Part shown: piece by piece, positions 11,338-24,400 of the stretch | Layout: each line of letters opens with the position of its first letter | Position numbering within the stretch: position 1 is the first letter of the stretch | Origin: Ascidia mentula | Taxonomy: Eukaryota; Chordata; Ascidiacea; Phlebobranchia; Ascidiidae | Assembly (NCBI GenBank): GCA_947561715.1 | Contig: OX387197.1 | Span: forward strand, 25,694,266-25,758,265 | Reading direction: 5' to 3' | DNA length: 64,000 nucleotides | The notes under the pieces: model-generated | Seen by the model: only the letters and a program-made list of their open reading frames with translations | Databases searched by the model: none | What the model was told of the DNA's origin: nothing | Position numbers and translations under genes: made by a program

Positions 11338-14300
11338 ATGAAGTCAGAAGAAGACTTTCTGTCCATGTTTGCTATTTTGGATCGTACAAACAAGGGGTAT
11401 TTGACAAGCGATGAAGTTCAACAGTTTTATGAAAACTTGTTTTTTCACAATGTAGACTCTTTGTTGGTAAGCAATACATAAAATAACAGAAAAATGAACA
11501 GTAATGCTTACAAATAAACGTAATAATGATAAAATATGTAATTCATTACGATTTATGTTTTATTGATATTGTTGTTGTGTGATGGTATTTAGTTTATCGC
11601 AGACGTACTCTTATAAACCCGCGCAAATTTGAACATGATTCTTATTATGTAGGCAAACGCAGTTCTCCACCATGTGTGTGGAAGCCATCAGTGCCCTAAA
11701 AAACACTTTCAGGAAGTTCTATTAAAGTTGGAAGAATGGAGAATTATAGAAAGCAATTGTTATTGGGACTTTATGGCCTTCAATGTTGATGGATCAATGA
11801 ACATCTCATTAAGCAGTGCTCTATTACTGGCTAGGTCAGATAAACTGTTATGTTTCGTGTATACATAGTGTTTTTACATGATTACATGAAATACAAAATA
11901 TTCTGGGGAAAATGCTCATATTTGTAAGATAAAAAGGTTTATCAAGACTGTATATTGTTAAGTTCTTGAACGTTATTTTCTGTACAGGTCTGTAAGAGCA
12001 GAAAAATTTTCACTAGATGTTTGGAATCAATGGAAATCAACTTTAAACAACAATCAAAAGATTTCTTGGGATCAGTTTAAGCAGTATTTATACTTTCAAC
12101 CAGGTAAGTTAATTCAATGCCCAAATTTACTCATATTTTTTCGCTTTGAAAAACTTTATCAGTATCCTTAGAAATATATATATTATAACATTATAAGGTT
12201 CACAGGCTTCGCAGCCAAGGCATTGCAGCCAAGCTGGTCGCCAAATATAAAGGGCCTGCGCAGTGGGGCGATCCCGCCTTGCTATGCGTAAGCATGGCAT
12301 TACTTCTGCGTTATAACATTATATTGTTTTTTGTCAGGTGCAGGCAAACCAATCAGAAATGAAGCAGAATTTGAGGGAGCTGTGGCTGCTCTGTCCAACA
12401 GGGAGGCGGAGGTTGCATTTGATGAATATCAGTTTTATAAAGGTTCAATGGAGGTTGGTTTGAGACCACTACATTCTTTTTGTGGCCTTTGTTTATAATC
12501 ACCAGTATAAATTATATAGTGCAAAAGCGTCATTATGTTGGTAATTATAAAAACCAAACATGATTGTGTCGTGTTTCAGAGTGATGAAAACTATGCAACA
12601 ATGCTTCTTCAAGAAAAGCAGCAGTACCAAGAGGATGTGGAATATCATTCAAGGAGGCTTCTTAACAGGTTAGTCAACTTTTAACGTGTTTACGTATAAA
12701 CTTTATCATTTTTTCAATGCTGCTTTGTTGTTTGAACAGTAGACCCACTACTGCCAAAAACTGTGAATTTTTCTGTACTGTTTAGTTTGCAGATTTCACA
12801 GAACTACAAAGATTAGATTGGCTTGAGAAGAGGTGAACACAAACATTTTATTGCAGATGGAATGCTGCTGGGGTTGAGGCCGTTATACATGATGATGGAA
12901 CTGACATGGAAATGTTGGATAACAGCAGATTGAAGGATGATGTGACTGTGACTGAGCTGATATCTGGTATTGATGAAAAGTATGACATCCTCAGAAGCAA
13001 GCTGCTATGGGAAATGGTCAGACTGCAAAGTGGTGAGTGTATTAATGTTGCGTGATTGCTGTCATGATTTAAACCAGTGTATCCCAACCTTCCTTGGCTC
13101 ATTGCACCCCTGCAGATTTTACAAAGATATTGCAGTACCAAATGATGAAAATTGAAAGAAACTAATGAGCAACCACGACAAATGACACAACCCCCCTTCC
13201 TGTCTGATTCTTAATAGGGGCCTAATATGATTAATGAATTATGCCTTTGATATGGCATTACATTACACAACCAGGAAACATTGGCTAAAACTTAGAAGAG
13301 GTTGGGAACCACTAGGTTAAACTATGCCAAACCAATTGTGACATAAGCAAGGAGAAATGGAGATTGTGCAGCTGCATATTTTTTCTGCATTCCTTGGCCA
13401 TGCAGGCATTATGCATGTAACTTTACTCAAATATTTCTGCTGAGTTGGCTTGTATACCAAAATGTTTTTCAGACAAGTATGGCAACATTTTTGTTTTTTG
13501 CAGAAAATGATTCTTTGAGGCACAAGGTCACTCAAGCGGACATGCAAGGTCATTATGGTGAATTGCAAAGCAAGGAAAAGGAAATGAGAAGGAATGGAAC
13601 TCTTGAGGATGATGCTTCAACTTTGTATGGAGGAAATCTTTCATTCAAGTATGCTGCTTAGTTCAACAAAAATGCTTTAAATTTTAAATTGAAGTGTAAT
13701 GTGCCTTCTGTTTAGAAATTTATGCATATATTTTTCACTGTGCCAGATTTATTTTCAAATAATGTAACTTGATTTTGCAACTAAATAATCAAAATGTTTT
13801 AAATTTTCTGTAGCTTTAACCTCTCTGTACTGATGGGAGACACAGCTGATGCTTACCAACTAAAATGGGAGGCAACAGAGCAGAGATACAAAGCTTACCA
13901 AGAAGAAGGGAAAAGCTCTGAGGAAATAAGAGAAATATTTGAGAAGGAAAATCTCAGAAACATCAAAAGTATATCAATGTTTATTGATTTGTTAGAAAGA
14001 GGGTTATGGAATGCATTTAAATGAATGAATTTTTGTATTATGTAGGATTGTAAATGATCACTTTTTTAGGTTTTTGCAAAAATCAAAATGTCCTAATATA
14101 TTTGTGCAAAAAAGCCATAATATTGGAGAGCTGCAGCTCTCCTCATATATTGTTCCAAAGAATTTCAATTAAGAAATACATTTAGATTCAGCAACTACAA
14201 GCGGTAATCTCCTCACTGATCTCTGGAAACGACAGGAACAGGACAAACAATATCTATCGCAGAAGTTAAAATCAGCTCAAGTCAATGCCCAAAGTGAAAG

Positions 14301-15468
14301 AATCGCTCTCTTCTCTGCCTTATACAGACAGAGCAACAGAGCCCAGGAAGGATGCAACCTTGGTGTGGATTATTTGTTCGCTCTTCCATTCAACCCATCA
14401 GCATCAGGAGTAGCTGTTTCTGAACGAAAACAAGTGTTTGAACCATCAAGGTATATATTTAAAAGATTTTGTTTTAAATTGTAAAGTCAGATAATGTAAT
14501 GCATGACAACAGGTAGATAGAATTTGCACTTTTTAAAAAATTATTTATGCATTGCATGTCCAAATTATAAAGTTTATGCATTTTCCAAATGTACTAACTT
14601 GCTTTTTCGGTAATTGCCAGGTATTCAGAGGATTCTGTGAGACAGGAAAGGCTAGCTGGAGATCGTATTAAGATTGCTAAGCAACAGCAAAAGCTCTATG
14701 AGATGCCACAACTTGGTGACAGACTGGGTCAAGTTGTACAAACAAAAGATCTTGGTCTGGTTTCATCCTGGATTGAAATTACAAAACTGATTGAAGTTAA
14801 ACATGAATTGGAGCGTGATGTGAGTAATGATGTTGATTTAGTTTAGCAAATATTCCCTGGGTTGAAGTATGTGCCTATCAAATTATTCATTTTGGAGTTA
14901 AATTTCTCCTTATACAGATCTTATCCCTTCCTAAATATACTGTATTTCATTATCCTATACATTTATTTTTTGCTTTGCTGTAGATGATGATTTTCTTTCT
15001 GCACAAAAAAGTTGATCAACACAAATCATTTTCTTCTTTGAGTGAAGAGGATCTCAATGTCGCCCGTGGGAAGCTAAATGACCTCTATAATGGGTGGAAA
15101 GATAATATGCTTTCAAAATCACTAGCAGTGAGTACATGCATTGAAAACGTTTCACAAGAATTATTGTGTTATGTTTTTGGTTTATGTTTCATTGAAACAA
15201 GATGAATGTGAAAGCTTTGATATGGCTAAAAACAGTGTATTTTTTACACTTTTCAAGTACTTTTATTGCGAAATTTTGCTTTTTACAGGCCACAGAGAAA
15301 ACATCACATTTGCAAATACTTCATGATGCAACTGCACTTGTACAAGAGTTCTTGCGCAAACAGAAAGTTGGGAAAAGGGATAATGAAATTGCAGCAACTC
15401 TGTTAGCTCAACTGCAAATCTTACAAGATGTGCAATACCAGGAACTGGTAGAAAAAATGAAAAACCAA
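11338..15468 (+). other. Giant protein, N-terminal region: exons 1-12 (residues 1-632)
   Basis: Exons: 11338-11466, 11653-11834, 11988-12103, 12338-12453, 12580-12668, 12857-13032, 13504-13648, 13814-13968, 14186-14450, 14621-14819, 14984-15127, 15289-15468. After the EF-hand-like segment comes a mixed globular/helical region (WDFMAFNVDGSMNIS resembles a second, weaker loop), then coiled coil. Exon 6 has the first copy of the KYDILRSKLL motif that recurs later, and exon 12 the first LLAQLQ-x-LQD motif. Codons here are AT-rich. From exon 13 onward the exons become visibly more GC-rich, so the 5' third may have had a different history. Confidence 0.8.
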
Positions 15469-18400
15469 GTAAATATATTTTTTTTATTTGCTGTAATGTA
15501 CTACCTAAAACCTCATGTAGCCTAATTGTAATGATGAAATGGGAAAATTATCCACAATACTGCAAATGTCGTTTCTCTTATTTAAATGTGAAATTGTGGA
15601 AATAGTCAATACATCGAGAATTTAGTTTTGAAATTGTCAACCGTTATCGAAAAAATTGGAAAAGATGGGCTCGTCCGGGATTTGAACCCGGGACCTCTCG
15701 CACCCTAAGCGAGAATCATACCCCTAGACCAACGAGCCGCACATGTGTTTGGCGGTAAAACGACGTTTATAAATCACGCCGTCGTGATCCCATTGTCTCG
15801 GCGTTGTGAGATGTTGTTTGAAAGACAATCGCTTTATTCCAATGTTGACAAAGAGAAGTTGTTTGGCCTTTGTTTTGTCACAGTGCGACCCATTGTTTGT
15901 TAGTTACCTGGTTCAATATTTGAGAGTTACTATAGTTGCGTGTACGTAAATCAAATAACTTTTGGAAGCAGTAAAACATTACTGTTGGTGAAACAAGCAA
16001 TTCTAAAACGTAAATTTAATGCGCTGATATCGCATTTCGAATACCTACATTTTGAATAACTATAGGCTACGTGAAACCAAAAAGACTGCCTATAAAACTA
16101 GGACAGTACATAGTGCTTGTACTGCAAACATATTGCTAAGATAGAACACATTTGTTTGCAAACCGTTTTTGATGACAAATATGCTCCCATGCAAAACAGC
16201 GGTGTAGACCACACTCGGGCCTACCGTTTGGGAACTGTGGGACAGACATTAAATTTGAAATGTGGTAGTTTCTTGACAAATAGGAAAAAGTTGGGCTCGT
16301 CCGGGATTTGAACCCGGGACCTCTCGCACCCAAAGCGAGAATCATACCCCTAGACCAACGAGCCGCACATGTGAATCGTTCTGTTGTGTCGTTTATATGG
16401 CAAGCGGCATCTCTCCAATGGACTCGAATTGGTTTTGCTCTTCAGCGTTCTGAAAAGTGTTTCTGTTTTGTCTACATATTTTTTTGCCAACTGCAAAGTT
16501 AAGCAACGCACAAGACCGATGACTTCAAAATGTTGAAGTTTTTTCGATTTCAATTTAATGTGATTGATAATTGATTGTCAAGGGTTTAAAAAACTGTCAT
16601 TTTTTGGAACATTTACGATGGTCAATTATCATGACAAAGGCAAAAATATTAGATACCAATCTAACACCGATTATAGTAGATCTATGCTATAAGTTTACTA
16701 TAATGTCGCATTAAACGCACAAATTACAAAAGTTGTTTATTTTAAACTAGTTACGATAATGCAGCTGCTTAAGATGGTAAATATCTAACGACTCGCTCGT
16801 GATTGTAACTGAAACGAAAATCACCCCAATCTAGACCATTGTCCAATGAAAAGCGTTCTCTATCGAGCGACCTCATGATTATACTGCAATGTTCGCAGTA
16901 CACGCGTGTCGGCTCGTTGGTCTAGGGGTATGATTCTCGCTTCGGGTGCGAGAGGTCCCGGGTTCAATTCCCGGACGAGCCCGCGTTCTTTTTCTTCATT
17001 ATCTTTTATTGAATGGTAAGTTCGTGTTCTCGACATTTCTGGTCCACAAGCATTTGATGCCCTTTTCATTATTTGGATACAAAGCAAATATTTATGATAC
17101 ATAACCAAACATGAATCATAATTATTCGTTTAAGGTTAACACCTTCCATATTTCAAAGCTTCTTTTTCGGCGAACGTTGATTGCGCGGACCTGCCAACGA
17201 TTTTCGTCTGCAATGTATTAGTTTTTCATAAAATTTCGAATATGCGCATTGAGGACTTTTAGTTTATTATTGAACAGCCGCGTAAGCCTTGTCATCGTTC
17301 TTTAGCTGTGGCAAGTTTAAACCGCCAAAATACATTTCTATGTTCTTCAGGCGAGTGAGGACCTCTACCGACTCCGTAAATCTGAGTACCGAATCGTTCG
17401 TGATCTCCATATAGACAACATCGCAAAACTACTTTTCTTCATTCCCGAAGAAGTTGTTCCTCCTCTTATCGTTGCTGCTCCTACTCCTGTTCCTGAAATC
17501 AGTGAAGAGGAAAAATTGATAAGAGATATCATCACTACAAAGTGAGTCACAATCGTAACTATAGCAACGTGTCGTCGTCGGATTGAAACGAAAGTTTAGC
17601 GTAAAACATGTTACACCGAAACTGACCGTTTCGCGCCATTTTCCAGGTATGACATTGTAAGGTCCAAGTTGTGGGACGAAGTCGTCACCGAAGGAAAAGT
17701 TAAATTCGACGTTGACCGCGACAGCGCCATTCAGCGATTGCTCGAAGAGGAAAAATCTGTACGAAGCAAATTGGTTGACCAGAAGGCATTCTTCGAAAAG
17801 CTGCAGGTAATACAGGAGAAATCTTCATGGTGGCGGGTGGCATATTTATATATTTTCGTCATCCAGCACAATGTCACTCAATATGTCGATTATTTTGTGA
17901 TTTCAAATTGGTGTTCTGAGAAATTGTGGTGATAAATGCTGTTTTTAATGAACAACGCAAAATAGCTGGGCTCGTCCGGGAATTGAACCCGGGACCTCTC
18001 GCACCCGAAGCGAGAATCATACCCCTAGACCAACGAGCCGCGCGTGATTTATCACAACCAATTGCCAACAGATTTGTAAAACCTTGGAAATAAAAATACC
18101 ATGGGTGGTTTGCAGGAATGTAATTGTTGGTGGGTTTGAACTAGTGCACTTTTGTGTTGTGCTATAAGGCATAATAACAAGAACTAGACGTATACGTTTT
18201 GAGTAAATCACATCCTGGTGTGTTTTTTAAGTAAGTATATAATTTTTATTTACCAGTTTTTGTCCGCGAACAAACCCCAACCATCACAAACTTTAACAAT
18301 GTACAGTTGATTGACTCTTTGCCTTGTGAAGGGAAGTCCAGTATTTTTGAATCCATTTCGTAATTTGCAGATTGCTTATTCCGCACATGACCTTTTCGGA

Positions 18401-21400
18401 CCACTGCCGTCGGCGTTCCGCTCGGCTGCAACGCTGAATGCGGAGAGCGAAAAAACAGTCACGGTTGACGAGACACAGCTGCTGGACCGTGACGAGTTAA
18501 ACGTTATTTCCGAGTTGGAGCTTCGGTGCGAAGACGAGATACGCGTGACATCAGATATTGTGATGTCATCCGATGATCCCGGCAAACATACGGAACAAGA
18601 AATTACCAGACAAAAGTGGATGATGTCACTAATTGACAGCGACATCACTTTTACGTCATCGGCCGTGGATCTCGTGACACTGGACAGATGCTGGGTTGGA
18701 AAGAATTTCAAATCAAAGTAAGTTGGAAGTTGCCTTGGCAACAAACCCTCGGAATGTTGATTTCTTAAAATGTAGATTTAAAATTCCTGTGAATAGAATA
18801 TTGGTGCTGACAATTACGAACAATAAAATTGTTAAGTTTGCAGATAACCAAGTCATTTTTTTACTGATAGTTTGTGTATGTTGTGTTGAAAACCAGTGTA
18901 AAGGAGGAATGCAATGAAATATATTGACATTTTTCAATAGGTTGGGATTTAAACACTGTGTAAATTGAAAAAAAAACACGGTATTTTCCCGTAAACCTTT
19001 GTCAACTGTGTTTCGGTATTTTACATCATTTTTCTTTCAGACTTCGTCAAGATTTGAAACGTCACATTCGTTCTACACAAGAAAGATTTCCATTGGAAAA
19101 TCCCTTCAACGAAATGTCTTTATCACAATTGGGTAATGGTTTTGAATAATTTGTTGCTAACAGTAGTTTAAAAGTGGGATGATTGACTTCAAAAACTGGG
19201 CTCGTCCGGGAATTGAACCCGGGACCTCTCGCACCCGAAGCGAGAATCATACCCCTAGACCAACGAGCCGCGGGTGTTTTTCCACCAAGGATTAGAACCA
19301 ACTGAAAAGGAAACGTTTTCTAAACTAACTCACTGAGATTCCTCAATGATATTATATTGTCATCACTTTTGGTTTCTATTAGAGGCAAACGTTTAAACCT
19401 GCTGTGCTGTCGACTGTCCGAGGATAGTTTTTGATGACGTTTAATTAAGAGTCTTTGCAAGAATATTTAATATTTTCTCTCCGAAATATTAAATGTTCGA
19501 CGTTTTCCCAACGCCGCTTGTTGTGCGTGACACCGGTGGAAACTTTACATTTGCAAAATTACAATATAAATAACCTCGCGTCGAAACGCAGTTTATTACA
19601 AAGAGAACATGTTTCGCTAAAAAGAATCATAAAAGTAAAATGCTGAAAAAGTAAAATAGTAAAACTGGTCGAGCATATCAGCTGCTGGTGCTAACCACCT
19701 CCATGTCACTCTGAATAGCGATGTCAGGTTTGCAAGAAATCGAGACTGGCCACGTGGTTCTGCTTTGAAGGACAATCAGGTCAAATATAATTTTCCTAAA
19801 TCAGGTGCAGAAAACCAACAAATCGCGCCCTCCCTTCGAATCCTGGTTGACCGCTACCCCTCAGAATGGATTCGATTCCGAAGCCTTCTAACAGACGTCA
19901 CCGCACAAGAATTACGCGAGGCCGCTTCGTCTATGACGTCAGACGAGCGAGTAACGCGATTGGCTGAGATAAACGCGAAACGAAGGAAGATTGACGTCAG
20001 AAGTGAAGGTGATCCCCGACTGAATTGTTCTCTGGTGTTTAGTCCAGTGTTTCCCAAACTTTTTGGGACACACGGAGCCGGATTCGTGGATATATTGTAA
20101 CCTTGCTCGTCTAACTTGTTTTATATATATTTAAATATATGAACATGACTCACGGTTTTATAAACCTTCAAAATAAAAAAGCCCATGTAACTGCTGGGAA
20201 ATTTAGGAATTTTCAAACGTTTTGATTGTAACTACCATCATTCTCAGTGTGAATTCATTGTCAAACATTTCACATTGAGAATGATTTTCAGTTACAATCG
20301 AAACGTTTGAAAAATAAATTTCTTACCAGTTAAATGGGCATACTGTTTATTTTGATTATTCAAATATTTCAAATAATATCATTTAACTTAATTTGTGGTA
20401 TGACAGATGGCAAAGAAGATCTCTTGTCGTTGCTCGAAGAAGCGTCGGCTCTTAAACACGTTTCACGAAGTGAAATACTGCGCCAACTAGCGGGCGATGC
20501 GAGCGAAAAGGACGTGGGGATTTCCCTTCTCGCAGACTTGCAAGAAGAGCAACTTAAGGACGCCATCACGTGGTTCGATGAACTTAACGAGGTGTGACAT
20601 TTAAGTTTTGAATAGTTTCATTTGTACGTGACTAAATATAATTAATTGTGCAAGCTGCATACAGATCGCCAACTGTTTCGACCTATAAGGTCTCATCAGT
20701 GCAGCTGGTATGACTATCGGACGACTTTGCCGACCAAACAGTGAATTCAATGTATAAAAAATTGTAATTCAAACATTCTAAAACAACCCTTTCTATCGTT
20801 TCTTTACTTGTGTTGGTTTCACTGCCACATGAGGTTCTGATGATGCTGTTTTTGTTTTAAGCTGAACGGATTGGTCATTTTTATGCACATCATTTGATTA
20901 TCTGTAGAATTTTCATCAATGTGCGCCCATCTGTATTTGGGCTTTGCCTTTCTCATGACTTTGCTTCATTAAGACTCAGGCAGTATTTTTTAAAAAGCAA
21001 TACATCAAATTAAGGGCATTAACATCATTTACTTAAAAAAAAACTGTCCTTTCCAACGCTGCAAAAACTGGGCTCGTCCGGGATTTGAACCCGGGACCTC
21101 TCGCACCCTAAGCGAGAATCATACCCCTAGACCAACGAGCCGCACGCGTTCTTCCGCTGAAATTTCGGCCAACTTCAAACTGCCGTTCCCACTCAACACC
21201 TACAGGCATCGTCCAACCTCATAATTACTCTTGTCTGATTAAAAATGTGGGTGTATTTCACTTAGACCAATGGCCACAGTCTGACCACTGGAGTGGATGA
21301 CGTCATCAGACACATGGACACGTGTGAAAATATATTTGCGGTCTTGTGCAAATACGAGGGTGCAGCTGCTGACGATCATCTCATGCAGGTTCGATATATA

Positions 21401-24400
21401 TCGTATCGTTAGACAAATGTTTTAAAATGATGGTATCGTTTATGTTCTTCACTACAAGTCGTTTTTATCACTTGTGTTCGTTTCATGAATAAATGTTTTC
21501 AGGCCCTTGAGGACAAATATGACGCACTGAGGGACAAGTTGCTTATCGACGCCCTCATGCGGCAGATCGGGGAGGAGGCGTGGCGTCGGATGAGCGAAAA
21601 GGAGAGACAAGCCCGACTTCTCAAGTTGAAGTTGGAGGAAAGGAGATTGAGGAGGGAAGGTAAGATAAGAGGGTTAAGAGGAAGAAATAATTGTTCAGGT
21701 AGAAACAGAAGAAAGTATTTGTATTTTTGTTTTCAAAAAATGATAATATGCTGACGCTGATCCACTATTTTCTTTGATATTTTTGCCAAAATTTGGATTG
21801 TTGTATTTTACATATGGATACACTTTAATATTGTTGTATTGACATTGCGTAATAAACTATTTGTGATCTTGTTATGACATCATTATTTGTGTACACGTGA
21901 CTTTTTCTCCCATCGTTTTGTTCATGTACAGGAGAACCAAAGAGCTTTTCAAATACTTTGTAATGTTTGTCTAATGCAAATTTTTCAGGTAAATTGGACG
22001 AGCTTGCCAAACTGTTGGGTGACGCGTTCGCCAACGACAAGAAGTTGAAGGGGTTGATGGGACTTAGCAGGGATGAATATGAGAGGAGGTTGAAGGAGAG
22101 ACTTGAAGCGAGAAAGAGAGGTAACACGTGACGTATTCGACTGATAGTTTATGTCAGTGTTTCCAAAAAAAATTTCTGTGGAACCGTGCAAGGTTGTTTA
22201 AGTTGACAAAAAAACAAGGTTAAAAACATCAAAGAAGCGCCATCTCCCGAACTTGACCGCACTTTCTTATTTAACTACAAGCTGGTCTATTGGAAAAAGC
22301 CAAACTTGCAAGTCTTAAACTTGGATACTTGGTGGGGGGAGCATTGCCTATTTGACCACGTCATGGCCACGCTAAAAGGTCATGACCCCACATCAAAGTG
22401 ACAATAAGTTTGAAAACGGGTGTTGAGCGTACTTAACTTCAACAAAATCGATTAGCATTGAGTTGCACATAGGTGATAGTGATGGTACTTGAAAGTTGCA
22501 GAGATGTACAGACTTTAGCTTTAAACTTTCAACGAGCATTTTCAGTGTGTTGCTAAAGCATTTGTGTCTTGCGTTTGAATGTCATACTTATCAAATGTGT
22601 TAGCGTGAGGCGTATTCACTAAAATCCGTTCCTGTTCCAAATCAATCAAATAATCGCGACCTGAAACATATAATGATCCTAAAAAAAGGCATGTCAACAC
22701 CATTTAGGTGGATATACTGCCACGCGAAAAATTTCCATAAAAATGAGGCAAATACGGCCAAACGAAAAATGACGTCACGTGAAAAACCTAGAGGTTGTAT
22801 ACCACGTTTCCAGTATATTCCGCTTCAACGGTCACTTGAAATAAATATAGGCAAAACATCTTTTCGCAAGCAACACGTATCTTCTATGGAAGTCTTTGCT
22901 TGGCCGTTTGGTCAGCAAAGTCGTCTGATAGTCACACCAGCTGCACTGATGAGACCTTTTAGGTCGAAACAGTGGCCATCTGTCTGCAGCTTATACACAA
23001 ATTCATATTATTGGCTCCACATGCTTAACGTATCTTCTATATTCGGGCAGCAATTATATCAACATATATAATGATGGGATTATCGGGTATTGTGCGGTAA
23101 ACGTCATCACATACTCACTTTTATTCAACCGTGTCTACCCTGTAATTACCTGTTTTCTGTAATATTATTGGGTGCAAGTGTATAGTTTAAAGCATACATT
23201 TCTCTCAACAATAAAAATGTTGTAAGGGTTGTAAGAGGCAACCCCGGGTAACAAACAACCTCTAACACAGCACCAGGTTAGTCGTCGCCAGTGTTGTCTG
23301 TGGAGCTGATACGTTTTGTTTCGCTATAAAAAGGTTGTAAGTGAACATTACTCACGAAACTGTACGCAAAGATATGACAGCTACAGTATAAGGACAGCAT
23401 ATATCGACCACGCCTTTTATAAATCTCTTTCGAACTATCGCATTTTCTTCGTATATCGTATAACTGAGAATAGTTCAGGAAGTTGTGAGAGTTTATTTAT
23501 TTCGGATGCACTTCAAACGAAAGTCGTGAAAGCCTCTAGTTTACTGACCAAAGCTCGTTGTTTTTTGCACATGTTTAGACATACACTGGAACATTGTTTC
23601 TCAACCACCGATCTGCGTAAATTTTTTCACCGGTCCCAATTCATATTGTTTCACATTAATTGGATTTTTTCTGGTTCAAAACGCATACTTTTGCGATTTT
23701 TTTTATATTTTCGACATGTTCTGTTTATTACATTTTAGTTTAGGATTCAGAAAATCCCCGGACTGCTAAAATCGCTGGTTAAAATTTTACCGGTCCGCAA
23801 TTGCAAGGAGCTTGTTAACCACTGCACTATAGAAAACTGTGCCTTATTTCTTGCTCAACTTATTATAGGAGACGCGATCGCAGAAGAAGACGAGGAGGCG
23901 GGAGAAGATTTGGAAGAAGACGAATCTGGGATCAACAATCCTCTCGTGGATTTATCATCAAGATTTGAAGAGGAACGCGATGCTCTGATGAGATTACTAA
24001 ACGGGCAGGATGACTTGTGAGTTATTTCTTTGTTTGTTTGGTTTAATTGCGCTGCATCTTGAAAGATCAAACAAGCAGATCGGAAATTTTCATTGGACTG
24101 GAAGGCGGTTTCTGTCCAATATTGTGACGAAATAATGGCGATTTTTTTTGTTGAACAAGTAATAGCCATGCATGTGCCAGATAAAGCAAGCTTCTGATGA
24201 ACGAAAATCAATCTTAGACAACCCTTATGTATGTGACTACAGCGTTTGTTAGTGTTGTAACACATTTTAAAGGAGAGGTATCGCCCCATTCGCCCCCTCC
24301 TGGATCCACACCAGGCTCTACCCCCGGGTCTGATAAACTTTTCGATGTAAATAGTTAAACCTCGTTATTCCAAAATCTGGAATTCGACTGTTTTCTTTTC

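Larger units (their letters stand above)
17351..20008 (+). other. Giant protein, middle region: exons 13-17 (residues 633-963)
   Basis: Exons: 17351-17541, 17647-17806, 18371-18717, 19041-19132, 19805-20008. The exon 13/14 junction forms another KYD-I-V-R-S-K-LW motif. Exon 13 has a proline-rich hinge (VVPPLIVAAPTPVPE). Exon 15 is acidic and Ser/Thr-rich and is the longest exon. Exon 17 contains WIRFRSLLTDVTAQELRE. This part is less repetitive than the following region and may link an N-terminal domain to the repeat array. The five introns from intron 12 to intron 16 carry five tRNA-Pro genes. Confidence 0.78.

Noticed and set aside
24180..24215. CTGATGAACGAAAATC near 24193 as a hammerhead core
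   Set aside because: No room for stem II between the two core strands and no pairing stems I or III.
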